Source of the DNA: Planctomycetota bacterium
GTDB lineage: Bacteria; Planctomycetota; J058; JAJDCQ01
Direction: 5' to 3'
Length of the DNA stretch: 64,000 nt
NCBI GenBank assembly: GCA_029260755.1
Contig: JAJDCQ010000202.1
Location: forward strand, 1-64,000
The translations under genes and the position numbers were made by a program. The notes below the pieces were generated by a model. The model made no database searches. It was not told the DNA's origin and was given only the letters and a program-made list of their open reading frames with translations. Positions 7,811 through 16,637 of this stretch are shown piece after piece (position 1 is the first letter of the stretch; every line of letters starts with the position of its first letter).

Positions 7811-10132
7811 CTACCGGCGGCTGCCCGGGCGCGCGACGGAGGGGCGCGCGTGCGCGTCGGAGAGTCGGAGGAGCGCCGGCAGGAGGAGGAGGTCGCCCGC
7901 CAGGGCGAAGCCTGCCGTCAGGGCCAGGAGCAGCCCGAGCACCCGGTTCGCGAGGAACTCGCTCGCGCCCATCACGATGAAGCCGGTCGCCAGGACGAGC
8001 GAGGTGAGGACGAGGCCGGCCGCCGTGCGGCGGGTCGTCTCGCCGACCGGGTCCTCGTGGTGACGCCGGAGCTCCCGGTAGGACGCCAGGTAGTGGATGC
8101 TGTCGTCGACGGCGAGGCCGAACACGACGCTCAGGACGAGGGCGGCGGTGTAGTTGAGGTCGATCCCGAGCACGCCCATCGTGGCGGCCACCATGACGAC
8201 GGGGAAGAGGTTCGGGGCCAGGGCGATCACCGCGATCCGCAACGACCGGAAGGCGACGGCGACGATCGCGCAGACGGCCAGGATCGCCAGGGCGAACCCG
8301 GTGCCGAAGTGCTCGACCATCCTCTGGTTGACGAGCTGACCGAGGTATCCCTGACCGGTGATTCGACCCTCGCTCGACTCGCCGAGCTCGAGCTCGTAGG
8401 CGTCGCGGATTCTCCCGAACAGCCGGAACGCGTCGTCGGTGTCGACGTCGCGGATGAAGAGGTGCACCCGCATCACGTCTTCGCCGTCGTGGACCCAGCG
8501 GCGCACCTCGTCCTGCGCCACGAGGAGGGCCGTCGGCATGAGCCCGGTCCGCTCCTCCCTCGGCACCTTCTCGAGGAGGCGTCCCATCTGCTGGAGGACG
8601 TCGACCGCGCTCGACACACGGATGATGTCGTCGTCGGCGCGCAGCCGCTGGACGAACGAGGCGACCCGGTCGATCCGCTTCCGGCGGTAGGGCGCCATCG
8701 GGTCGTCGGCCGTCTCGGGCGGCGGCTCGATGATGACGTCGACCGGGATCACGCCGCCCATCCGGTCGTTCAGGAACGTGCTCGTCTCGCGGAGCGGGTG
8801 ATCGGGGTCGAGGTCCGACAGGAACGGCGAGTTCACCCGCACCATCCGCAGCGGGATGATCGCCAGGAGGACGAGCGCCGCGAATCCGGCGACCACGACG
8901 GCCGGGCGTCCGACCACGAGACGATCGACCGCCAGCACCGCTCGGGTGCTCCAGCCCCCCTCGACCTCCTTCGGCGCTCCGCCGACGAGGAGCTCCGCCC
9001 GGCCGAGCCGGGCCGCGACGGCCGTGCCGAGGACGAGGGCTGGCGGGACGAAGAGCATGGTCGCGAGCCACGCGGCGGCGACGCCGAGCGCGACCTGGAG
9101 GCCGAAGCCGGCGACGAGCGGGATGCCGGTCAGCATCTGGGTGGCGAAGACGACGGCGGTCGTGAGGCTGGTGAGGAACAGCGGGCGGCCGAGCTCCTCG
9201 AGGGTCGCCCGGACGGCCTCGTTCGGGGCTCGTCCGAGCGCGCGGAGCTCGGCGAAGCGGGCCAGGACGTGGACGCTGTCGGCGACGCTGACGACCGCCA
9301 CCATGACGAGGGTCGCGAGGGTGACGACCGTCACCGCGAGGCCGGTCACGGCCATGAGGCCGAGGGTCCAGACGGTCGCGATGAGCACCACGACGAGCGG
9401 GGCGACCGTCGGGATCGGCCGCCGAAGGGTGACGGCGAGGACGATGAGGATGGCGACGACGACGAGCGGGAAGATCAGGCGCGTGTCGCGGCCGACCGTC
9501 TCGACGAGGACCACTCGCTGGATCGGGTAGCCCGCGATCCGGACCCGGAAGCCGGCGGCCTCGAGCGCCGGGCGCTCGACTTCGAGCGCGTCGCGGAGGG
9601 CGCGGCGGTCGGGGAACGACGTGCGGTCCTCGCGGAGGACGCACCCGACGACGGCGACGCGCCGGTCCTCGGAGACGATCGAGTTCAGATACGGCGGCTT
9701 CGAGAACGTCTCCATCACGCGCGCGACCCGCTCGGGCGTCGGGCCGCTCGCCGGGATCGCCCGCTCGAGCCAGAGCCGGTCGTCGTCGCGCCGGACGACG
9801 ATGAAGGCGCTCGTCGGCGAGATGACCTCCTCGAGCTCCTCGCGGTCGCGCAGTCGACCGGTCAGCGCCGCGATCGTTCCGAGCTCGGCGACGCCGAGCT
9901 CGCGCTCCGCCTCGAGGACGACGACCGCGGTCCGGTCGTCGCGGCCGAAGAGGGAGCGCGTGCGCTCGTAGGTCGCGCGCTCCTCGCCCTCGGCGGGGAA
10001 GAAGTCCTCGATCTCGAAGCGGGTCTCCGTCCCGACGGCCGCCGCGATCGCGAGCGCGATCGTGACCGCGGCGAGGAGGCCGAGGGCGAGCGCCGGGCGG
10101 CGCGCCGACAGGGTCAGGAGGCGGTCGATCAC
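7811..10132 (-). CDS. RND superfamily (MMPL-type) exporter
   Basis: This 773-residue inner-membrane protein has 12 predicted helices arranged as two repeats of one helix, a large periplasmic loop and five helices. Each repeat has the MMPL/HpnN-like signature in its fourth helix: SVADSVHVLARF in the first and GLAVDDSIHYLASYREL in the second; the acidic residues are the proton-relay candidates. Related exporters move hydrophobic lipids. I start it at the GTG giving VIDRLLTLSARRP, which overlaps the TGA of the upstream gene in GTGA (10129-10132); the longer frame would add 87 Arg/Pro-rich codons that are the shadow of that gene. It follows a small membrane protein and lies near a LolA-like gene, suggesting lipid export to the outer membrane. 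Confidence 0.88.
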   Translation of the reverse strand: MIDRLLTLSARRPALALGLLAAVTIALAIAAAVGTETRFEIEDFFPAEGEERATYERTRSLFGRDDRTAVVVLEAERELGVAELGTIAALTGRLRDREELEEVISPTSAFIVVRRDDDRLWLERAIPASGPTPERVARVMETFSKPPYLNSIVSEDRRVAVVGCVLREDRTSFPDRRALRDALEVERPALEAAGFRVRIAGYPIQRVVLVETVGRDTRLIFPLVVVAILIVLAVTLRRPIPTVAPLVVVLIATVWTLGLMAVTGLAVTVVTLATLVMVAVVSVADSVHVLARFAELRALGRAPNEAVRATLEELGRPLFLTSLTTAVVFATQMLTGIPLVAGFGLQVALGVAAAWLATMLFVPPALVLGTAVAARLGRAELLVGGAPKEVEGGWSTRAVLAVDRLVVGRPAVVVAGFAALVLLAIIPLRMVRVNSPFLSDLDPDHPLRETSTFLNDRMGGVIPVDVIIEPPPETADDPMAPYRRKRIDRVASFVQRLRADDDIIRVSSAVDVLQQMGRLLEKVPREERTGLMPTALLVAQDEVRRWVHDGEDVMRVHLFIRDVDTDDAFRLFGRIRDAYELELGESSEGRITGQGYLGQLVNQRMVEHFGTGFALAILAVCAIVAVAFRSLRIAVIALAPNLFPVVMVAATMGVLGIDLNYTAALVLSVVFGLAVDDSIHYLASYRELRRHHEDPVGETTRRTAAGLVLTSLVLATGFIVMGASEFLANRVLGLLLALTAGFALAGDLLLLPALLRLSDAHARPSVARPGSRR

Positions 10133-10827
10133 GGGGCCGGGCTCCCGTCGTCGGCGGGCGCCGAGGCGGGCGCGGACCAGCGGAGGAGGAAGGCGCCGAC
10201 GAACAGGTAGAGGGGCGCGTCGAAGATGGCCGTCAGGAGGTTGATCCGCGCGAACCGGGGGTCGCCGGCGGGCGCGAACCAGACGGCGTCCTCCCCGTGG
10301 GTCCGCCCCTGCACCGCCTGGTGGAAGGACACGGCGTAGCCGATCTCGAGGATCAAGGTCAGCACGATCACGCCGAGGAGGGCGAGCGTCCACCGGCCGA
10401 GCGGCGTCGACTCCGAGGAGCTCAGCCGCCGGCGGTAGGCGACGCTCAGGCCGCCGAGGAGGACGATGCTGACGGCGTCGTGGCTGACCCCGTAGGCGAC
10501 CCGCCAGTCATTGAGGATGTACATCACGATGACCTGCGCGACGGCGCGCGCCCACATGCAGGCGGCGAACGCCCCGAGGACGATCCGTGGCGCACGACCG
10601 ATCCGGCGGTCGGTCGCGAGGAAGAGCGGCAGGATGAACCAGGCGAAGAGGCAGAACGACAGCCAGAGCTGCTTCGGAAGCGAGATCGCGCCCCCGACGC
10701 GGCGCTCGTCGGCCTGGTGGAGGTAGTGCCACACCGACGCGGCGGCGAGGACGCCGCCCGCGAGGGCGAGCAAAGCGACGTGGGCGGCCGACGGGCGGGC
10801 CGGTGGGCTTTCGACGGACGCAGTCAC
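10129..10827 (-). CDS. Conserved-looking multi-pass membrane protein
   Basis: The product is 232 residues with six to seven hydrophobic segments, including HVALLALAGGVLAAASVWHY near the start and NLLTAIFDAPLYLFVGAFLL at the end. I recognise no named family. The GTG giving VTASVESPP is preferred because the 67 codons upstream are antisense to the signal peptide of the divergent LolA-like gene. Its stop overlaps the start of the RND exporter (GTGA), so both are probably translated from one message and may act together, for example as an accessory subunit of the exporter. That role is inference. Confidence 0.65.
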   Translation of the reverse strand: MTASVESPPARPSAAHVALLALAGGVLAAASVWHYLHQADERRVGGAISLPKQLWLSFCLFAWFILPLFLATDRRIGRAPRIVLGAFAACMWARAVAQVIVMYILNDWRVAYGVSHDAVSIVLLGGLSVAYRRRLSSSESTPLGRWTLALLGVIVLTLILEIGYAVSFHQAVQGRTHGEDAVWFAPAGDPRFARINLLTAIFDAPLYLFVGAFLLRWSAPASAPADDGSPAP

Positions 10828-10885
10828 GGGGTTATCCTGTCCGTCAGGGAAGCACGTCGCCAGGGCGCCTGACAAGGGAGGGGCC
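10828..10885. promoter_or_regulatory. Divergent intergenic region, membrane protein / LolA-like gene
   Basis: These 58 bp separate the two divergent starts. AAGGGAGG at 10875-10882 is a strong ribosome binding site for the plus-strand gene. The promoter elements for both directions must lie in or just outside this short spacer, so the exporter and the LolA-like gene are likely co-regulated. Confidence 0.4.
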
Positions 10886-11710
10886 ATGCGCTCGCTCGGG
10901 ACCGTGATCGTGACCGTAGGGCTCGCCGTGTTCGTCGCCGCCGCGACCGCGCTCGGCGCGGGCGGCACGGCGACGCCCGCCCGGGCGGCCGCCGAGCCGA
11001 CCGGCCTCGAGATCATGGAGCACGTCAACCGCGATCACAAGGCGTCGGACGAGAAGGCGAGCGCCGAGATGATCATCCAGGGCAAGGGTCGCACGCCGCG
11101 CAAGCGCAAGGTCACGATGTGGTTCGCGAACGTCGAGGGCGGCGACGACGACAAGCTCCTCGTCCGCTTCGTCGCGCCCGCCGACATCAAGGGCACCGGG
11201 CTGCTCACGATCGAGCGCGGCGAGGACGAGGACCAGTGGCTCTTCCTCCCGGCGCTCCGCAAGACGCGTCGCATCGCGAGCGGGAGCAAGAGCGAGCGCT
11301 TCGCCGGCACCGACTTCACCTACGAGGACATGCGGACCGAGGAGCTCAGCCAGAACGCGTACAAGCTCCTCCGGAGCGAGGAGCTCCTCGGGCAGGCGTG
11401 CTGGGTCGTCGAGGCGCAGCCGAGCAGCGAGAAGCGGAAGAAGGAGAGCGCGTACGCCAGGCGCGTGATCTGGGTCCGGAAGGACCACTACCTCCCGATC
11501 CGGGTCGAGTTCTGGGATGACCGCGACCGCAAGGTGAAGCGCCTCGACAACGGCGACTGGCGCGAGGTCGAGGGGAAGTGGCGCTTCCACAAGGCGATCA
11601 TGGAGGACTTCGTCCGCGGCAGTCAGACGCTCATGCGCTACTCCGAGCGCGACATCGCCCCGGGGCTCGAGGACAGGCTCTTCACCAAGGGCGAGCTCGA
11701 GCGCGGCTAG
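10886..11710 (+). CDS. LolA-like outer-membrane lipoprotein-sorting protein
   Basis: This 274-residue protein begins with a signal peptide (about residues 1-34, ending ARAAAEP). The mature part matches the LolA-like family annotated as outer membrane lipoprotein-sorting proteins: IMEHVNRDHKASDEKASAEMII, then KLLVRFVAPADIKGTGLL, DQWLFLPALRKTRRIA and GTDFTYEDM. Such proteins have a half-barrel fold that carries a lipid or lipoprotein through the periplasm. They are commonly encoded beside MMPL-type RND exporters, as here, where the exporter pair is divergent. The start is supported by AAGGGAGG four bases upstream. It converges with the kinase gene ending at 11718 across 7 bp. Confidence 0.9.
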   Translation: MRSLGTVIVTVGLAVFVAAATALGAGGTATPARAAAEPTGLEIMEHVNRDHKASDEKASAEMIIQGKGRTPRKRKVTMWFANVEGGDDDKLLVRFVAPADIKGTGLLTIERGEDEDQWLFLPALRKTRRIASGSKSERFAGTDFTYEDMRTEELSQNAYKLLRSEELLGQACWVVEAQPSSEKRKKESAYARRVIWVRKDHYLPIRVEFWDDRDRKVKRLDNGDWREVEGKWRFHKAIMEDFVRGSQTLMRYSERDIAPGLEDRLFTKGELERG

Positions 11711-11722
11711 GCTTCGGCTAGC
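11706..11722. terminator. Possible bidirectional hairpin between convergent genes
   Basis: GCTAG at 11706-11710 can pair with CTAGC at 11718-11722 around a 7-nt loop. The stem covers the stop codons of both convergent genes. It is short and lacks a T-run, so termination activity is only a suggestion. Confidence 0.2.
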
Positions 11723-13976
11723 TTCCTCCGCGCGCGGCGTCGAGCTCGCGGAGACGTTCGATCTCGCGGCCCGCGTAGATGGCGGCCGGCGTCCCCGGCC
11801 AGCGCGTCCGCATCGTCTCGTAGTCCGCGACGGCGCCGGCGATGTCTCCGGTCTCCTCGCGGCACTCCGCTCGAATCCTCCACCCGTTCGCATCGTCTCC
11901 GTCCCGACGAAGGGCTTCGTCGAGGTCGGCGATCGCTCCTTCGAGGTCGCCGAGCCGGCGTCTGGCGATCCCGCGCTGCGCCCACCGCGGCGCGTCGTCG
12001 GGGAGAACCTCGAGGAACCGGTCGAGATCCTCGATCGACCCTTGGATGTCGCCGAGGGAGTATCGAACGGTCGCACGGAGACTCAGGGCCGGGGCGTGGC
12101 CGGGCGCCAGCTCGAGGGCGCGGTCGAGGTGGCCGAGCGCGTCCTTCGAACGGTCGCCCTGATGCAGAAGGAGCGCCAGGCGGTGGAGCGGGTTCGGCGA
12201 GGGGGAGAGCGCGTTCGCCCTCTCGAGGTCCTCGATCGCCGCGCCGATCAACCCGGCGTCCTCGCGGAACTGCGCGCGCACGATCAGCGCGTCGAACGAC
12301 CTGGGGTCGACCTCGAGGGCGAAGTCGAGGACGGCGAGCGCCTCGGCGCGCTGAACCCTTCGACGCAGGACGTGCGCCTTCGTGACGAGCGCCTCGACGA
12401 ATCGCGGGTCGAGCTCGAGGGCGCGCCGCGAGTCCGCGTCGGCTCCGTCGTTGTCCTCGCGGAGCAGCCGGATCAGGCCGCGGTGGCTCCAGGCGTCCAC
12501 CGCCTCGGGCAGCAGCTCGACTGCGCGCGTCGCGTCGGCCTCCGCCTCCTCGAGCCGAGCGAGGGCGCGCCGTGCGAGGGAGCGGTTGTGCCAGGCCCGG
12601 CCTCGTCCGGGCTCGAGGGCGAGGGCGCGGCTCGCGTCGGACTCGGCGCCCTCGTAGTCCTGGGTCGTGTAGCGGACGGCGGCCCGGTTCGTCCAGGCGC
12701 GCGCGTCGTCCGGGGCGAGGACGAGGGCGCGGTCGAAGTCGGCGAGCGCCCCGGAGGTGTCGCCGACGCTCGTCCGGACGTTTCCGCGGCCGATCAGCGC
12801 GCCGGGCGAGTCGGCGTCGATGAGAAGCGCCTCCTCGAACGCGGCGCGGGCCTCCGCGAGATCACCCTGGCCGTAGAGGAGATCGCCGCGCTCGAGCGCT
12901 GCGCGGAGGCGCTCCGGGTCGCGTGCGTTCGCCGCGAGGCGATCCTGCTCGGCGCGCTCGAGGGTTGCGATGCGGTCGAGCATCGCGCGCTCGTGATCGG
13001 CCCACCGACGAGAGCGGCTGACGAGGGTGGTCGCGAGCCCGATCGCGACCGCGGCGAGGAGCGCCGCGAGGGCGCTCAGCAGGATCGGGGCGCGTGATCG
13101 GCGTCCGGGCGCCGGCGGGTCGGAGGCCCGGCTGGCCGGAACGTCCGGCCGGTCGCCGCGGGCGACGCGCTCGAGCGCCTCGGCGAGCTCGCCGACCGAA
13201 CCGAACCGACGGGCCGGGTCCTTCTCGAGGCAGCAGAGGCAGACGGCGTCGATGTCGGGGCCGACGCCGGCGCGGAGACTCGACGGTGGCGTTGCCGGCG
13301 TCCGGGACGTCGCGAGGATGATCTCGATCAGCGACTCGCCCGAAAACGGCGCGACGCCCGTGACCATCGCGAACAGGGTCGCACCGAGGCCGTAGACGTC
13401 GACGGCCGCCCCGATGGCCTCCGAGCCCCTCGTCTGCTCGGGCGCCGCGAATCCAGGCGTGCCGATGAAGCGCCCATCGAGCGAGATCGACGCGGTCGGG
13501 TCGTCGAGGTCCTTCGCCAGGCCGAAGTCGGTCAAGAGCGGCGCGCCGTCGGCGCCGACGATCACGTTGTCGGGCTTCACGTCGCGATGCACGACCGACT
13601 CGCCGTGGGCCGCCTCGAGGGCGCGGGCGAGCCGCGCGCAGACGGCGGCGGCCTCGCGAGGCGCGAGCGGACCATCGCGATCGATCCGCGCCTGGAGCGA
13701 CTCCCCCCGCACGCGGTCCATCACGATGTAGGGCCGCCCTTGCTCATGGCCGACCTCGTGGACCGCGACCACGTTCGGGTGCCGGACCTTCGCGAGCGAG
13801 CGCGCCTCGCGGGCGAACCGCCGGAGCTGAGCGTCGCTCGCGTTCGGGGCGCGGAGCACCTTGACGGCGACGTCGCGCTGGAGGCGTGGGTCCCAGCCCG
13901 CGTAGACGACGCCGGCGCCGCCGCGGCCGATCTCGCCGCGGAGCTCGTACGGGCCGATCCGCGCGGCCGCGCTCAC
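11718..13976 (-). CDS. Ser/Thr protein kinase with TM segment and TPR ectodomain
   Basis: This 752-residue Hanks-type kinase starts with its catalytic domain (about residues 7-268). The glycine loop is GEIGRGGAGVVY, the ATP lysine is in VAVKVLRAP, the catalytic loop is HRDVKPDN and the metal site DFGLAKD, so it should be active. One membrane helix spans about residues 295-320. The outer part consists of at least ten TPR units (for example ALIGRGNVRTSVGDTSGALA), a protein-binding superhelix. I chose the GTG giving VSAAARIGPYE, which overlaps the TGA of the preceding kinase in GTGA (13973-13976); the longer frame adds 119 codons antisense-like in composition. It forms an operon with that kinase. 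Confidence 0.93.
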   Translation of the reverse strand: MSAAARIGPYELRGEIGRGGAGVVYAGWDPRLQRDVAVKVLRAPNASDAQLRRFAREARSLAKVRHPNVVAVHEVGHEQGRPYIVMDRVRGESLQARIDRDGPLAPREAAAVCARLARALEAAHGESVVHRDVKPDNVIVGADGAPLLTDFGLAKDLDDPTASISLDGRFIGTPGFAAPEQTRGSEAIGAAVDVYGLGATLFAMVTGVAPFSGESLIEIILATSRTPATPPSSLRAGVGPDIDAVCLCCLEKDPARRFGSVGELAEALERVARGDRPDVPASRASDPPAPGRRSRAPILLSALAALLAAVAIGLATTLVSRSRRWADHERAMLDRIATLERAEQDRLAANARDPERLRAALERGDLLYGQGDLAEARAAFEEALLIDADSPGALIGRGNVRTSVGDTSGALADFDRALVLAPDDARAWTNRAAVRYTTQDYEGAESDASRALALEPGRGRAWHNRSLARRALARLEEAEADATRAVELLPEAVDAWSHRGLIRLLREDNDGADADSRRALELDPRFVEALVTKAHVLRRRVQRAEALAVLDFALEVDPRSFDALIVRAQFREDAGLIGAAIEDLERANALSPSPNPLHRLALLLHQGDRSKDALGHLDRALELAPGHAPALSLRATVRYSLGDIQGSIEDLDRFLEVLPDDAPRWAQRGIARRRLGDLEGAIADLDEALRRDGDDANGWRIRAECREETGDIAGAVADYETMRTRWPGTPAAIYAGREIERLRELDAARGGS

Positions 13977-16633
13977 CGGATGAGAATCCCGATGCGGCGA
14001 CGGGGCTCGATCAGGACGCGGCCGGCCTCGACCCCCACGCGCGTCGTGTCGAACGGCCGCGTGACGATCACGCTGTAGGCGCCTGGATCGAGATTCTGGA
14101 TCACCTTGGCCCAAGGCTCGAGCTCGAACGCGAGGCTGCGCCGCTCGCGGTCGGAGGCGACGAGCGCGATGGTCACGATCGCTCCCGTCGCGTTCCCGAC
14201 CTCGATCGATGTTCGTGACGACGGGACGTCTTCGAAGTCTCGCGTCCGGAGCGCGGTGACCGGCCCCTGCTCGGCGAGCAGTCGGAGCCTCCCGGCGAGC
14301 GCCTCGCCGTGGGCGAGCGAGGCGCCGAACCACTTCGCGCCGCGCGCGAGGCGGGCGGCGAGCTCCGCGTCGTCGAGGTCGTGCGCCCGCACATCCGAGA
14401 GGGCGCGATCGACCGCGTCGGCGAGCGCCGCGGGCGGGAGCTCGGCCGTGGCGAGCTCATCGAGCACGGCGGCCCGGATCGGGAGGTCTCGACGCAGCAG
14501 TCGGGCGAGCGCCGCATCCTCGGCGCGGGCGAGCTGGGCGAGCGTCCAGGCGAGCTCGGTGCGCCCTTCGGCGACGAGCGCCGCGGTGACGTTCACGGCG
14601 AGCTCGCGGCGGCGCTCGACGTGCATGATGATCTTGCGGGCGACGCTCGCCTCCGTCTCGCGGCGGAGGCACTCGATGAGCGGCTCGAGGGCTGCGTCGG
14701 GATCGATCGCGTCGGCCGCGTCGACGGCGGCGCAGCGGACCTCCGCGTGGTCCTGCGCGTCCGCGACGACGGCGAGGAGCTCGTCGAGGCTCCCGCGGGC
14801 CGACCGGGGCCGCCGGCCCAGCCTTCGGCAGACCCGGACGCGTTCGTCGGGGGTCCAGAGGCCGTAGCGGTCGCGGGCGACCGCGGCGAGCGCGTCGATC
14901 GCCCTCGGATCCGCGTCGAGCATCTCGGCGCCGTCGATGAGGGGTTTCGCCTCGGCGCCGCCGCACGCGACCAGGGCGTAGACCGCGGCCTTGCGAACCT
15001 CGTCGGACTCGTCGGCCGCGAGGGGCGTGAGCTCGGCGGCGATGCTCGGAGCGCGGGTCCGTCGGAGGAGGTCGAGGGCGCCCGATCGGAGGGTTGGCGT
15101 CTCTCCGCTGTCCCCGGCGATCGCCACGAGGAGCGCGAGGACCTCGGCGTCGCCGGCGAGGGCGCCGTCCTCGAGGCGGACGAGGCGCGCCCGCTCCTCG
15201 GCGTGGGTCGGGGCTCGGAACCGGGCGGTGAAGTCGCGACCGCGATCGGTCGCGAGGAGGGCGGCTAGGGTGATCGTGAGGATCAGCGCGGTCATCGTCG
15301 CCACCGCGGCCAGGAGCGCTCTCCGACGAACGGCGCCGGGAGCCGCAGCATTCGGCGCGCTCGTGATGCGCGCGGAGATCCGACGACGCGCGACCGGACG
15401 AGGACGTTCCGGCCGGGCCCCGACGGGCGGCTTGGGCAGCTCGGGCGGAGCAGACGGAGCGGGCGGATCGGGCGGGACGGGGAGATCCGCCGACCGGGGC
15501 TCGGCGGGAGGGCGACGGGTGGCGCCGAGGTCGAAGTGCGCGGCGCTGACCGGTCCGACCGGCGCGGTCGGAGCCGGCTCCTCGGCGCCGACATCCAGGT
15601 GCGCGGCGCTCGGCGGGAGCGCGGCCTTCTTCGCGGCGTCGGGGGCGGGGCGTTCTTTCTTCGAGCCTCGCCACGGGCGGCCGGGCGGCAGCCGCTTGGT
15701 CTTCGCGTCCGCGTTTCGGCGGACCTCGTCCGCGCCGGGCGCCCCGGCGTCGAGCCAGCCGTCGAGGAAGGCGGCGACCTCGGCGGCGTCCTTCGGTCGG
15801 TCGGATGGGTCGCGGGCCAGCGCCCGGGCGCAGAGGAGGTCGATCGCGTCGGGGACGCCGGGGGCGAGGTCGCGCAGGCGCGCCGGGTCGGCGGCGATGA
15901 TCTGCCGCATCAGCTCGCGCGGGGCTCTCCCCGGGAACGGCGGCGCCCGGGTGATCGCGAACACGATGCAAGCCCCGAGCGCCCGGACGTCGGTCGCCGG
16001 CCCGACCTCGCCCCAGCGGACCGGGTCGATCTGCTCCGGGGCGAGGAACGCGAATGTGCCGACGAGCTGGCCGGTGCGGGTGAGGCCTTGCTCGCTTCCG
16101 TCGACCGCCTTGGCGAGGCCGAAGTCGACGAGGTAGGCCCGGTCCTCGGTCACGATGATGTTGTCGGGCTTGATGTCGCGGTGGAGGATGCCCAGGTCGT
16201 GGGCGTGCTGGGTGGCGAGGGCTGCGTCGCGGACGGCCGCCGCGGCCGCCTCGAGGGTGATCCCGTCGGCGATCGCCCGGTGGAGGCTCGGCCCCTCGAG
16301 CAGGTCGCACGCGAGGAAGAGGAGCCCGTCCTGCTCGCCGAAGTCGTGGACGCTCGGGATCGAGGAGTGATCGAGCTCGGCGAGTCGCTTCGCCTCGCGC
16401 TCGAAGCGCGCCCGCCGGTCGGCTCGGGACCGCGCGTCGTGATCGCGCCCCGCGAGGGAGACCTTCAGCGCGACGACGCGATCGTCGGGGTCGCGCGCCT
16501 GGTAGACGATCCCCATGCCGCCCCGGCCGAGCTCGCGATCGAGGCGGTAGCGCCCGAACCGGACGCCGCTCGCCTCGGAGACGCTCTCGCGGTCCTCCTC
16601 GAGGGCGATCCGGAGGGTCTCGCCGTCGAGCAC
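13973..16633 (-). CDS. Ser/Thr protein kinase with TM segment and HEAT-like region
   Basis: The product is 886 residues. The kinase domain (about 26-290) has GRGGMGIVY, VVALKVSL, HRDIKPDN and VDFGLAKA, all intact. A Pro/Ala-rich linker of roughly 130 residues follows, then a membrane helix (about 433-457, LLAAVATMTALILTITLAALL). The outer part shows repeating two-helix units of about 30 residues (LRSGALDLLRRTRAPSIAAEL, VRKAAVYALVACGG), like HEAT/PBS repeats, and a small beta-rich C-terminus. Four bases separate its ATG from the stop of the upstream hypothetical gene. Its own stop overlaps the next kinase. Ligand and substrates are unknown. Confidence 0.92.
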   Translation of the reverse strand: MLDGETLRIALEEDRESVSEASGVRFGRYRLDRELGRGGMGIVYQARDPDDRVVALKVSLAGRDHDARSRADRRARFEREAKRLAELDHSSIPSVHDFGEQDGLLFLACDLLEGPSLHRAIADGITLEAAAAAVRDAALATQHAHDLGILHRDIKPDNIIVTEDRAYLVDFGLAKAVDGSEQGLTRTGQLVGTFAFLAPEQIDPVRWGEVGPATDVRALGACIVFAITRAPPFPGRAPRELMRQIIAADPARLRDLAPGVPDAIDLLCARALARDPSDRPKDAAEVAAFLDGWLDAGAPGADEVRRNADAKTKRLPPGRPWRGSKKERPAPDAAKKAALPPSAAHLDVGAEEPAPTAPVGPVSAAHFDLGATRRPPAEPRSADLPVPPDPPAPSAPPELPKPPVGARPERPRPVARRRISARITSAPNAAAPGAVRRRALLAAVATMTALILTITLAALLATDRGRDFTARFRAPTHAEERARLVRLEDGALAGDAEVLALLVAIAGDSGETPTLRSGALDLLRRTRAPSIAAELTPLAADESDEVRKAAVYALVACGGAEAKPLIDGAEMLDADPRAIDALAAVARDRYGLWTPDERVRVCRRLGRRPRSARGSLDELLAVVADAQDHAEVRCAAVDAADAIDPDAALEPLIECLRRETEASVARKIIMHVERRRELAVNVTAALVAEGRTELAWTLAQLARAEDAALARLLRRDLPIRAAVLDELATAELPPAALADAVDRALSDVRAHDLDDAELAARLARGAKWFGASLAHGEALAGRLRLLAEQGPVTALRTRDFEDVPSSRTSIEVGNATGAIVTIALVASDRERRSLAFELEPWAKVIQNLDPGAYSVIVTRPFDTTRVGVEAGRVLIEPRRRIGILIR

Positions 16634-16637
16634 CGCG

